29,472 bases of DNA from Chara braunii (taxonomy: Eukaryota > Streptophyta > Charophyceae > Charales > Characeae): contig BFEA01000351.1 in NCBI GenBank assembly GCA_003427395.1, positions 285,721 to 315,192 of the forward strand. Direction: 5' to 3'. Under the pieces are notes generated by a model, which worked only from the letters and a program-made list of their open reading frames with translations, was not told the origin of the DNA and searched no databases. The translations under genes and the position numbers were made by a program. Shown here one piece after another: positions 1 through 10,326 of the stretch (the stretch's first letter is position 1; each line of letters begins with the position of its first letter).

Positions 1-72
<72 letters not shown>
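1..72. repeat. (TC)n dinucleotide microsatellite
   Basis: About 36 uninterrupted TC units open the window, followed by more pyrimidine-rich sequence. A pure simple repeat at the very first base suggests that the assembly broke here. Confidence 0.98.
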
Positions 73-76
<4 letters not shown>

Positions 77-2963
77 TCCTCTCCACGACTCTTTCTCTCC
101 TTGTTCACCTTGCTTCCCTCTCTCCTTTCCCCTCACTTGGCATATGACTAACCTTTCTCCCCTCACTTGGTACATTGCCAGGGTGCGAATAGTAAGAAGA
201 GATCGGACCTCACTTGGTGGAGAAAGAGGGAAAGGGGAGGGTAGCCGGTCCCTTGTGCCACCAAGAAGGCAAAGGAAAAGGACGTTGGGAAAGTGAGAAA
301 AGACGAGATCCGGAGAAAGTGAAATAGTAAGCAAGGTCAGTTTGACTCAACCATTTCCCTGACTGCATGACCATGGGAAGAGATCGGTCTGATTGAGCAA
401 CGAGAGAGAACAAAGAACAGTCAAAAAGTTTGAAAAGATAGGCTTGTGGGAAGGGCTATGTGTTGACCCCCAACGGGGGATTGTATGGATTTTTGCTTTG
501 TGTGGGATTGTGCAGGTGAGTGATGGCAAAGGATGCCTTGAACGGGATAGGGCCTGAGGGAACCGGGCACCAAAATGAAAAGGGAAGAGAGACAAAGGGG
601 TTACGGGACCCTTAGCATAAAGCCAACCCATGAAAATGACCTTTAAGCTTGAGGTTTGGAGTGTGAATGAGGGAAGGGCGTGCAATTTTGCCAAGGGAAA
701 TCTGACGTTGTGTGTGCATGCATATAAGGGCCCCGAAAAGACTAAGGGGCTTGTTTCAATAAGGTTGAAAGCGAATTGTGAGACCCGATGGATGCCTAGA
801 GGCGAGGGAAGGACGGCTTCGCCACACCCCGATGACGCCATATAGCCATAATGATTAGGGAAATGTTGCGCGGCCTAAGGATGATGCTTAGCCTGCGCAC
901 AAGAGAAGAGAAACACTCAAAGAACCATTGGAATGCCTGCGTATTGGAAGGAGCAATTGCATGAGAATATAACTATGAATCAAAAAAAAAATCAGCGTTG
1001 CGGAATGACCAACGAGACTACCACCCGGCGTGGGGGCTGAGCGACATCCCCAATGTCAAAGCTCTCTCGTGCAATGACCCACCCCCATTCATCTCAAAGC
1101 ACTAGGTGGGGGTGACTCTGGGAAGAATGGTCCGCGCCCTGAGCATGAGTGTGGGCGGGCCGAGCCAACTAGGACCCGCAGTGGGGTCGACTAATGCTCG
1201 AAAGTCTACCGGGGTTTGGCCCTATAAAAATGGTGGAGGTGACGGGCATGTGTTAAATTGACCCTTGCGATTCTGAACGGGGCGTCCGACGCATGGACGT
1301 GCACCCAACCCAAGATAAGAAAAAATGACTTGTGTTTGCTCTTCCCCTGTGAGAAATCAGATTTGAGAGTGGTTGGGCGCATGGCATGGCCAGACCTGGA
1401 GGTATAACATGCATGCTATGCACTTGATCAGCCGTTTCCTTGGGGAATGACTCTAGCCCTCCTTCATCTGGTACTGGTGTTCACCAGTCTGGGGAAGCCT
1501 TGGGCAAGTCGCAAGTCGACCCTTCCTCTTCGTATGAAAGAAGGTTTCTGGTTACCTGGCAGACGGTTGGTGCTTCGGCTTAGGCCGGGTTCCAATGAAA
1601 ATCCCGCGACGGAGTGATCCGACCGTACGGATGCCCTTCTACAATCTTCTTTGAGCTCAGTGGGCTCATGCACTTTGCACTTTTTTTTTAAATGCTTGAA
1701 GGAACCAACATGAACACAACGGGTCATCAAGAAGGAACAATCCCGCCCTGTGAAAGGACAGACAAGTGAAGAGAAAGGGAATGAAGGGAGTTGCTAGACC
1801 CCAAGGAAAACTAGCTCACCTTTGAAGACTCCTACGAGAAGGAACCAACCACTATGTATGAAAGTAGGGGGAGTGACACTCATTGTCCTGAGAGAAAAAT
1901 GTGAGTTATGGGTAGGAAGCGCTGGGAGCACCAAGGGAAAGGCACTTGTATTCTATGTGTCCCACTTGGGACTTGTGTTTGCATAATGGGATTCGAGCAT
2001 CCTGCCTTTCGGAAGGAAAGGATTGGTTTGCAACTGCCGGCGCCGGTTGTGAAACGTCGCTCTCTTTTTGTAGGCTGCCGTGTGTTTGTGTGTGGAGTTC
2101 AGGCCACCGAGTTGTCGGACAGGAGTTTGTTACGCCGGGTGATTAGTAGCATTCTCGTTCGAGCGGTGATGAACTTCAACTCGATGATCTGCCGGATGGG
2201 GTGCGAAACGTCTCCTTAGGCGGGGCTTAACCTGTTGACTGGCGGGGGGAGTACCACTGCATGCGGACAAAGACGGAGCCTCGGAGACAATTAGTAGCTT
2301 CTCGTAGCATGGCTTGGGAAAGTCTGATTCTTGTCGGACCGATGGAAGTGAATGCCCGGACGACTGACTTTTGTCCTTGTATTCAGGCACACGTGGTAAC
2401 CCTTGGTGTCAGTATGGATGTGCAAAAGCGGCAAGACGGGATGGGGTATTCTGGGTACAAGGAAAGGGCTAACGCCTTGCAGGCGCCTGGGTACCACGCT
2501 CGCGACGGTTGAGCTGCGCTTGAGGTATGGGATAAAACTCTACCGATAGTACCAGCGGAGATACCACATTGGGGATGGCCGATGAGGAGATAACCAGCCC
2601 GTATGTGAAAGCGCCTGATTTTTTTTGTGTTCCCCCCCCTCCGTACAGATTGATTGAGCTTGGATTGTTGGAAGGGACATATTCTAAGTCTATTCCCCCC
2701 CGCTTATCTAAGTCCACACGAGTGAGAGATGATCGGAAGGAAAGAGGATAGAGGTCAGTCGGAATGGAACCAAGAGAAAGAATGTGGGAAATGGATGGCC
2801 GATCGAGGGTATTATGGGAAGGAGGTACTTAGGAATGGGGAGGTAAATTAGGGAGACCTTGATGAGGGGTCTGAAATAATTCTCATCTAGGACAAGGGTT
2901 GACCTGATAAGAAGGACCGGTCGGTACTTTTTTATGAAAACAGGGGTCGGGTGCTGAAACAAG
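73..2963. other. Gene-poor region without supported genes
   Basis: I see no gene here. Open frames are short (about 100 codons or fewer on the plus strand, 164 on the minus), use no recognisable motifs and overlap one another on both strands. Visible details: the 10-mer cctcacttgg occurs at 131-140, 161-170 and 208-217; a TATA-like tataaaaa lies at 1223-1230; short A or T runs lie at 981-989 and 1681-1689. From about 180 onward the plus strand becomes purine-rich, like the coding strand of the array and element downstream. A 5' LTR or leader of the element at 7069-13631 could lie here, but I found no copy of any part of it downstream of 13631. Confidence 0.6.
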
Positions 2964-3751
2964 ATGGCGCGATGGTTGCCTTCCCCGATCTATACCAGCG
3001 GTCCGGAAATGCCAGTAGATGTAAAGGATGGGGTATTGGTCGTCCTCCCGGAAGATGGAGCGCAAACGGATGTTGAACCAGTGTTGGAAGGGGAGGACGT
3101 GTTTCTTTGGATAGAGACAGTATGGACTAATGTCAGCTTGACAAGGTTGTCGCCAAGCTTAATGGATTTGGAATTCCGAGGGACAGTGGAAGCCCGGGGG
3201 TGGGTCTACTTGTCACAAGATGGGGAGAATGCTATGGTCATAGAATTGGCACTCGGGAATACGCCGGACGAGCTGTTTAGGAAGGCAGAAGCGGAGGTTG
3301 TGTGGGCTGCGTGTCAGCGGAGGGAAATGAAAATGGAAAGGATAGACATGCAGGTGAAACTCGGGAAAGAGGGAGCATGAGGCGACCCGTCAGAACCATG
3401 CGATGTGTGTTGCCTCCCTTTCTGGTGGAGGCGGTTTTCGGAACCCGGAGCTGGCTAGTACGGATATGTCAGTCCATGACGAACCTCGAACTATACAAAT
3501 GCGCTAGACAAGACTTCTTTCGGTTGTCCGTGAAAATGGGGCCGTTTGAGGGGAACTGGGCGGACGAGCTGACCGAGATACTAAACTGCCTTAGCATAGA
3601 CAATGTCTTTGTCTCTAGCTTCGTGCATTGGGAGATAGTCTATAGAAATGTAGCAATAGGGGAGACATTTCTGGAAGGGGTGAGGGAATTGTTCTACAAC
3701 GAAGAGGACGACTTCAATGATAAGGACGAAGATGATGAGATAGAGGACTGA
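2964..3751 (+). pseudogene. Unknown-family protein, copy 1, split by a frameshift
   Basis: The first frame runs from an ATG in good context (A at -3, G at +4) for 138 codons to a TGA at 3378-3380. The family homology then continues in another frame (part of the open frame 3302-3751) through residues matching copies 2-4: LPPFLVEAVFG, KMGPFEGNWADEL, and GETFLEGVRELF. The two halves meet at about 3365-3380, so a single-base indel there explains the break. A spliced or programmed frameshift is possible but not indicated. The tail ends in a run of 16 residues that are mostly Asp and Glu, absent from the other copies. No signal peptide or membrane segment is seen. The function is unknown. Confidence 0.6.
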
Positions 3752-3818
3752 GACTTCTAAGGAGGGCGACTTGACCTAGCGGGAACGGGTGGCCTGGTGT
3801 TGTGCAGGAAAAGGAAAG

Positions 3819-4572
3819 ATGACTAGAGAGGAAATGATGATGAAATACACCTTCAAGGGATGGGAACCAAAGCGATTCAGGGGAGGGATATAAATGCCTA
3901 CCAACGAAAAACGAGTGGAGGGGGACCACGTGCGACTGGGTGGGGGTTGAGGTTGCCCGGGAATTATCATATGTATGGATAAAACGGATTTGGAACCCAA
4001 TAAGGGAAGAGGAAGGTTGGGACGAGATANCAGAGGGCAAAGTGGAGTCGGTCGGAATGATTGTCCTTTCCGAAGATGGGTGACACCTATTTTGCACTAC
4101 TTTAGCAATGGGACAAGATCAAATGTGGCTTCTAGGGGATGTTGAGGCGCGAACCCGAAAAGAAGGCAAGAGGTTCGCCGATGAGGGGTGAGACGAAGTT
4201 AGTAGCAGGGTTGTGATGGGAGGATGGAAGGAACTCAAGCCTCCCTGCCTGCGCACAACGGCGTGGGTGCCCGCGTTCGTGACCGACTGGTTCGGGGGAT
4301 TCGAGCACATAGCAGACGTGGCCGACTCCATGAGGGAGGTACACATAGAATGTGCCTGGCTGTCCGAGGAATTCCTTAGGGTTTCCTTAAAATATGGGCC
4401 CTTCTACGGTGATAAAGCCAGTGAAGTCATCACCGTCCTGAGGATAGGTAAGTACGACCGCCTAGAGGCAGACGCGGAAGCTTGGGACGCCATAGTTAGC
4501 CGGGAGGCGGCGGCCGCGCCGTCCTACGTGGACGATGTCTTTACGTTGTTTGAGGTACTATGGTTCGATTAG
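3819..4572 (+). pseudogene. Unknown-family protein, copy 2, decayed
   Basis: From about 3844 to 4572 one frame carries the family, with TGA stops at 4081-4083 and 4189-4191. The first stop sits exactly where copies 3 and 4 have Trp (LSEEGW, LPEAGW; here LSEDG then stop), so it fits TGG to TGA. Upstream the same frame shows CDWVGVEVARE, matching MEWVGVELVED of copy 3. The C-terminal half (4213-4572) is open for 119 codons and includes LKYGPFYGDKASEV and a Tyr-Val-Asp-Asp stretch near the end. A likely old start is the ATG at 3819, in a different frame, so one indel near 3890 is implied. One base (4030) is N. Probably not translated into a full protein. Confidence 0.6.
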
Positions 4573-4881
4573 AGGGACCCGAAAATCGGACACCGCAGAG
4601 AGGTGGGAGTATGGAGGGTGCAGGTGAATCGGGATGTAGCATAAAAAAAGGGGGCGTGTACATTAGTTAGCAGGGGATGCGAGGGGTTGAAACAAGGAAG
4701 GTAGCAACACCAAAAGGGGGAGGAAGACTTGTATGTGTATGAGGCAGGGATGGCAGCAAGAACCAATGTACGATAGGTAAACAGTGCTTAAAGACTAAAG
4801 CACGAAAGGCATGGAATCTCGGTGGGTGCAGCAATCGGACTAAGGAAGCCGTAAAGGGGACATTGCAAGATAACCCGACGA

Positions 4882-5661
4882 ATGACATTCTGGGAGGATA
4901 GGCCTCGCGGGATCCTACCACCAAGAGCATCGGGCGGCAGGGTCGAAATAAGCCTGCCAGCAAAAAAATTGGTAAGTAACCCGGTAATGGAGTGGGTGGG
5001 GGTAGAACTGGTGGAAGACACGGTGTACCTAGTAGTAGAGTTGGAATGGCGTGCGAGAGGGGAGTTCGGGGGCATAAATTTGGACCTCCCGGGGCGCGTG
5101 CATGCGACGAGATCCTTACACCTGTCGGAAGAAGGATGGCGGACCTTTGGGATTGAATTGGCTCCCGGAGATGACCCCGTGCGAATGTTTGAAGGAGCAT
5201 GGCAAATAACCTGGCGAGAGGGGTTTGAGTTCGCGGATCCAGTACGAGATGACGTGACGGCTGAGGTAAAAGTCGCTGCAGCAGGGGCCTTTAAGTTACC
5301 AAATGAGGTCATACGAATGAGTCTGTCACCCTTTCTACTAAGACGACTGGGGGGCATAGAGCGAGTGGAGCAGGCGGTAGCTGCCGTAACTAGGCTAGAT
5401 TTTGACGAAGCATTAATGTATTAGGAATACTACCGGACCTTCCTAAAGATGGGGTCTTTTGAAGACGAACAGGGGCACGAGGTGTTTTGTATACTACGAG
5501 CAGCAGTAAATACTAGGCCAGGAGTTCCACAAATAAGTGATGAGGCTATGTGGAGAGTCATCCGGCGGGAAGTAGGTCGGGGTGCAACCTACATAGATGA
5601 CCTTTACCGGTTGTACGAACAACCGGAGGGGGTTGCTGCTCCTAGGGATATGGAGGGATAG
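4882..5661 (+). pseudogene. Unknown-family protein, copy 3, one in-frame stop
   Basis: A single frame of 260 codons (stop included) runs from ATG 4882 to 5661, broken only by TAG at 5422-5424. That stop falls in the variable stretch before the KMGSFEDEQGHEV block, where a CAG to TAG change would suffice. Conserved parts: GGRVEISLP and MEWVGVELVEDTVYLVVELEW in the N-terminal half, LSEEGW, LSPFLL, and IRREVGRGATYIDDLYRLYE near the C-terminus. The start context is weak (C at -3). An upstream ATGGCAGCAAGA at 4749, nearly identical to the start of copy 4, may be the original start, now out of frame. It could be expressed as two fragments or by readthrough; no evidence favours either. Confidence 0.6.
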
Positions 5662-5779
5662 TTGGGATCAGGGAAGAAGAATGAAAACATGAAGGGTAAG
5701 GGGGCAGTAGGTGAACGTTTACTAAGGATTGACTGTAACCCTCTTTATGTGGCCTATGTAGGGAATCGCCAAGGCAACA

Positions 5780-6595
5780 ATGGCAGCAAGACGTGTGCGA
5801 ATGGAACGCCATCCCCATGTGCGAATGGAATGTCAGCCCCGGTACCCCGGACCTCCCTGGAATAACGGCGGACGATGGAAAGTATCACTCCCATCGAGTT
5901 CCAACTATCGGGGATTCGACGTAGAATGGCGGGCCGTAACCTTGGGGAGAGACACCGCCTTCATGTTGGTAGAATGTCGGTGGACGGGGATGAGAATCAA
6001 CCGGGGACCAGGGGATGATCTATTCTCCAGTTTAGAGGTAACCGGGGTCCTGTACCTACCTGAGGCTGGGTGGCACTTAATGGGGATAGGAATAGCGCAA
6101 GGTCACGAGCTGGCTCCCGTCTTTCGGAGGGCGGCCCGAGTGTTGACACGGATAGGACAATCAGTCCGGGATAGAAGAAACGTGGACTTACTTACCCGGG
6201 TGGAAATGGAAGGCTGGAGGGAATTCAGGGCACCTACCACGCTGCTGAGGTGCCAAGTTCCCCGTTTTATGATAAACCTCGTCTTCGGGAGTCTCTCGAG
6301 GGCGCAGGAGCTGGCAGACTCGGCGATAGTCTGGGTAGACCACTTCCCCTCCCCGATCATTGGGATGTTCTACGATGTCGCTGTGGAGCATGGGCCGTTC
6401 TGGGGAAACAGGGCCCACGAGTTACTGGAAGTCGTCCACATCCTAATATTTAGGGCGCCACGGCTAGACTGGGCGGGATGCGAATGCATAATCCAAAGGG
6501 AAATCGAGGTAGGGGAAAGTTATGTAGCGGGGGTGGCGCAACTATTCGAAGAGCCTATCGAACCGGAAGGGCTGCAAGGACGAGAACGGGACTAG
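5780..6595 (+). CDS. Unknown-family protein, copy 4, intact ORF
   Basis: 271 codons, the only copy with a complete frame. The ATG at 5780 has A at -3 and G at +4. Seen in the protein: a basic N-terminus holding an imperfect 8-residue duplication (residues 6-21); GGRWKVSLP (30-38) and FDVEWRAV (46-53); VECRW (64-68); LPEAGW (93-98); a variable middle; CQVPRF (158-163) and VFG (168-170); EHGPFWGNRAHELLEV (203-218); REIEVGESYVAGVAQLFEEP (240-259). There is no signal peptide, no clear transmembrane segment, and no catalytic triad or nucleotide-binding motif I know. The two conserved halves may be two small domains. It lies 474 bases upstream of the gag start, same strand. It could be a host gene or an accessory ORF of a larger element. 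Confidence 0.6.
   Translation: MAARRVRMERHPHVRMECQPRYPGPPWNNGGRWKVSLPSSSNYRGFDVEWRAVTLGRDTAFMLVECRWTGMRINRGPGDDLFSSLEVTGVLYLPEAGWHLMGIGIAQGHELAPVFRRAARVLTRIGQSVRDRRNVDLLTRVEMEGWREFRAPTTLLRCQVPRFMINLVFGSLSRAQELADSAIVWVDHFPSPIIGMFYDVAVEHGPFWGNRAHELLEVVHILIFRAPRLDWAGCECIIQREIEVGESYVAGVAQLFEEPIEPEGLQGRERD
5794..5841 (+). repeat. 24-bp duplication inside copy 4
   Basis: Two imperfect 24-bp units, each starting tgtgcgaatggaa, encode the repeated residues VRMERHPH and VRMECQPR near the N-terminus of copy 4. The corresponding region of copy 3 lacks the second unit, so this is a local slippage event. Confidence 0.7.
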
Positions 6596-7068
6596 CACCC
6601 GCAGGCAGGCCAATAGGGCAAATCGAGTATAGTCCGCTACGAACAGAAGATCGTCGATGGAAATAAGAAAAGGCCTCGGACCCACATGATCAGAACCCGC
6701 TGCACAATAAAGAAGGAAAGGGGTAGACTCCTAATGGTTGCCGCGACCCTAAAGGCCGAAAAGGGGAATACTGCTCGGGAAACTTTCCCTAACAGGATGC
6801 CTAACTCGGACTCCTACGTACCGGCCCGACGGGGCAAGGGCGCTCTAAACGAGCCTGTGATAAAGGAAACTAAGTCACGCCCTTAGCTCGGCAGGGCAGC
6901 AGGGTCAGTCTTGGCTCCCTCCTTCTGGGAAGCAATCAGGAAACGAAAATAGGGAGAAGGTTATTTCCCGAATAAAGATAAGCCAACGAAGCCGGGGACC
7001 TAGGGAACCTAAAAGCCTCGCGTTGCGTGTGTCCTGGGAATTCTTTGGCTTATGCAGAACTAGGCAAA
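6596..7068 (+). other. Spacer between the gene array and gag
   Basis: No recognisable gene. A 67-codon open frame at 6686-6886 has no known motif. The frame used by gag is closed by stops at 6973 and 6979 just upstream, which supports the gag start at 7069. I looked for a tRNA-like primer-binding site and found none matching initiator Met. The purine-rich plus strand continues through here. Confidence 0.5.
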
Positions 7069-8745
7069 ATGGCAATGGAGGATGAGACGGATAACCGTAA
7101 GAGCGAAGGAGGACCAAGCTTAGGAGGCAGTGCCGTGTAGAGCAAAGAAGGGCAGAAAGATAGAGAATCGATAAATCCGGATGGTACCAAAGGGAACCGG
7201 AAGGAAATCTCCTCAGGGGAAAGCTCAGGGAAAGCCGGGGGAAGCAGGCAAGGGACTGAGGAAACCAAGGAGGGCAGGAATAAGGATAGGACAAGCCCCC
7301 GAAATTCAGAGGGAGCTGTGTCTAAGAAAGTAAGGGTCACGAATGTGAGGCGCAAACTAGCAGAAATAGAAAAGAGGACCGCGGAGTACAAGGCAAGATT
7401 AATCGAGAAAATGATGACTAGGAACGAAGAAGACCCTCTGCAGGAAGAACCACGGGACGAAAGGAGGACCGACCGAGGCGGAAATGGGCAAGGGGATAAG
7501 GGTAGCGATTGTGGGGGAACGCCGAGCAAAAGGAGGAAAGAAAGAAAGAACTCTCCGGGGATGGAAGCGGAGAAAGCTACAAATCCGCCAGCCATAGATA
7601 GTAGGGCTAGCCGTCTGCCGACTACGCCGGCAGTAACGCGGGGGTGTGAAGGGCTTTGGAGCCTCAGGGAAAGGGTGTTGGCATGGTTCGACCCGGAAGG
7701 AACTGGAAAGAATAGGGAGGGACAGAAGGCCGACAAGGAAGGACCGGATATCAGTATGGTAGGCGAGGCCAGTAGCTCCGAGGGCGGCCTTAAGAAGATA
7801 GTATCATCCCTCGTACGAGCACTGAACAAAAATCAGGGCTACCTAGCGGACGCTAAGAAAAAGTTGACGTTTGACGGGGCAAATATCACGGAGTTTCTAA
7901 TCGACTATAAGAACCTAGTTGCGTTACTGAAATGGACCGAAGTAGAAAAAATGGACCACCTAGGCCAGCATGTGTCACTGAGTCTAGGGCGGGACATAAT
8001 GGTCATTGTGGCCGCAAGCCGATCTTGGAAGGAGACCCGGGATGTGATGATGAGAAAATATCTGGCAGCGGAGAAAATGGCTACGGAGGCCAATTTAGCG
8101 GCAGTTCAGAGGAAGAATTTCGCAACGTACAACGACTTCCTACCGGAGTTCACCCTGGTAGCGCTGAGGATCCCCGGGGTTACGGACCGAATAATGAGCA
8201 AATACTTTCTCAGGCAATTCTCCGAGTTCGATAAAGACAAGATTCTATCAGTCTACCAGCAGACGAGCAAGTTCGTAAACACTAGGGACGTGGATTTTAG
8301 CACCGTAACGGACCTGGCCGAAAAGACGATAGTGACCGAGACGTTGGCCTTGCTTAAGGAAGGGGAGGTCAACGACCTGAACGGTAAGACAGGCGACAAG
8401 GTAAAGAAGGGGATTGAAAGCTTACACGAACGGGTGCACGGAGTCAACCACAAAATTGAGAGGGTGGAGAATGCGCTACTGGTTATGCACGCGCAAGTAT
8501 CCCGATCCGTCTTCCCTCCCTAGGAAGCCGTAGTTCCGCCAGGTGTAGCCAATCGAGGATTCAGATGAAAAGATCCTGCTAACGAGCAATGCAAGTACTG
8601 CACCGCGATGGGACATTATGTGGGTGCCTGCCCAAAGCTCAACCATGATATATTAAAAAGGAGATGTACCAAGTCGTTAAAGAGAGAGATATTCGGACCA
8701 CAGGGCGAACGGGTGAATTGGAACTCGCAAGGAGGGATGCGATGA
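7069..8745 (+). pseudogene. gag: gag with CCHC zinc knuckle (element 7069-13631)
   Basis: The capsid precursor packages element RNA in the cytoplasm. I chose ATG 7069 (A at -3, G at +4). The frame stops at TAG 7138, then is open from 7141 to TAG 8521, and goes on in the same frame past TGA 8566 to TGA 8743. The first part is highly charged (Lys, Glu, Arg, Gly). A capsid-like block runs from about 7858 (KLTFDGANITEFLIDYKNL) to about 8350 with SLGRDIM, YNDFLPEFTLVALRI and FLRQFSEFDKDKI. A C-x2-C-x4-H-x4-C knuckle (CKYCTAMGHYVGAC) lies at 8590-8631. The stops fit CAG or CGA to TAG or TGA changes, but the ancestral codons are inferred. Confidence 0.85.
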
Positions 8746-10326
8746 GCTATTACCATGCTCAATAAGTTAGAGATAGCTGCGATAGAAGCTGAGCCGGTGG
8801 TTGAAATTGTCTGGGATCAACTTCGGGGCCGCGGGCCGCAGGTCAACTTCATCTTGGAAAACGACGGACGTGATAGGGTGAACGCGACTACTCGGCTAGG
8901 GACGGCGTGAAGAAGGATTAGCCGTGACACCGTGATGGAGGAGGTTGCTGGAAGCTCCGTACCCCATGCAGAGCCTGAGGCCGGAGAACCAGAGAAAGTC
9001 TATGGGAAGCCTAGGGAACAGGAGCCTGCGGACAAGGTTACCGCTGCCAAGAAAAAGTTTCGGTATCAAATCCCGATCTTAACCGTGCACGAAATCGACG
9101 ACACCCTTAGCAAGTTACTAGGAACCATGGTGTCGGTGTCGTTTCAGACCGTACTGCAGGCTAGCCCTAGGTTGCTCAAAGGGCTTAGGCAACTGTTGAC
9201 TCGACGGCGAGTAGAGATAGACGAAAACCCCAAATTACCAGAAGAAGGAAGGGAGGAGGAAGCTCCGCAAGAGGTTGCTAACCTTCAAAGAAGTCGCGGG
9301 GATCTGGAGGATCTTGAGAAAGCCTTTGCAGACATACGTTTGAGCTTGCCAGACCGAGAAGGTGGCGAAGTCATGAGGGCACCTCCCGGGACAAAGCTCA
9401 GTTTCCATGCGCTACTCGTAGGAAAATTGAAGATTCAGATCGAAACTCATCATACCGACGCATTAGTAGACGGGGAAGCAGAAATCACTCTCATAAGGAG
9501 AGATTTCGCAACAATCACAGGTTGTACGGTAAATAAGGAAGTAACGGGGAGCATCCGGGGAGCCATTGGGGAAATTTCGTTCCCAGGGTATGTCACAAAA
9601 TGTGCAGTCAAGGCAGGAATCAGGGAGTCAATCTGGTCGTTTCAGCGAATGACCGTAATGGAGGAAATGGATCACAACATTATCCTCGGGAGGCCATGGT
9701 GCGCAAACGTAGAAACGATATGCATGTACTTGCACGATGACACGTACATGGTAGATATAGAGGACCCAGTGACCGGTCGGGGTGAGCTCCTCCGACTCCT
9801 CGGGACGGGAGGAAACCCTCCGAAGGGGAAGTTGGGAACGTGGTCGCCGTCGTTCAAGGATAGCGCACGAAAAGGGGCTTTCGCGCGGATGGAGGGCATG
9901 AGAGAAAGGGTAAAAATTATGATTGAGGATGCTTTCAACAAGAAGGAATGGATCAAGATGGGCCTGCCCCAGAAGAAGAGGAGGCAAGAGGACGAAATCT
10001 TGGGCGTTATGGTAGCAGAAAAGGAATCAGAAGTCGAACTCGGTGCCAGCCTTCCCAGACGGAAAGAAGTACACATGGACGTGCCAGAAGTCGCACTCGA
10101 GATCCCTGATTTGTTACAGCTCATCAAGGCCCTCAGATACCACAAGGTAGGAGTGGACTCAGCAACCTTGGCCAAATTCGAAGGAGAGGTGCAAAAGGGA
10201 TATTGTCTGAATGGGAAATTAGTTAGTATTCAACCACGAATCGCTGAGGCAACAAGGGCAATCCCGACCGTTCATTTTTTAGGAGAAAGATCCCGGAAGG
10301 AAGTGTTCGAAAGTACAAGCCGATAG
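8746..10326 (+). pseudogene. pol: Retropepsin region with altered active site (element 7069-13631)
   Basis: This continues the gag frame; the longest open part is 8932-10326 (464 codons), after a TGA at 8908. The aspartic protease fold is marked by LVDGEAEITLI (active-site codons 9469-9477) and by NIILGRPW (about 9676-9699), which match the D-(T/S)-G and I-L-G-x-x-W landmarks of retroviral-type proteases. The triplet here is Asp-Gly-Glu rather than Asp-Thr/Ser-Gly, so the Gly of the active loop is replaced by Glu. A conserved DPVTGRGEL follows. The C-terminal 200 residues are charged and unrecognised. The frame breaks near 10315, and coding continues in the next frame as KYKPIGKKT toward RT. 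Confidence 0.8.

Larger units (their letters stand above)
2964..6595 (+). repeat. Tandem array of four diverged paralogous genes
   Basis: Four copies of one protein family start near 2964, 3819, 4882 and 5780, all on the plus strand. They are recognisable at the protein level only; the spacers between them do not look alike, so the duplications are old. Shared landmarks in order: a strand-like block ending in V-E-x-x-W (copies 3, 4; related in 1, 2), a turn L-(S/P)-E-(E/D/A)-G-W, a segment P-x-F, a G-(P/S)-F block with a following A/H-E-(L/V), and a C-terminal R-E-x-x-x-G/A-x-(T/S)-Y/F-(I/V/L) stretch before L-(F/Y)-(E/Y). No known domain is recognised. Confidence 0.75.

Noticed and set aside
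210-841. Open frames on both strands at 210-845
   Set aside because: They overlap in several frames, lack motifs, and fit chance frames in skewed composition.
1223-1230. TATA-like tataaaaa
   Set aside because: No gene start or other promoter element lies at a suitable distance; A/T runs are common here.
73-2963. A 5' LTR paired with sequence after 13631
   Set aside because: I compared the regions by eye and found no shared stretch; an alignment program could still find a diverged one.
3889-3895. TATA-like tataaat
   Set aside because: It falls inside the reading frame of the copy 2 pseudogene.
7050-7829. 259-codon minus-strand frame
   Set aside because: It mirrors gag in the opposite strand, where the motifs (capsid block, zinc knuckle) clearly support the plus strand.
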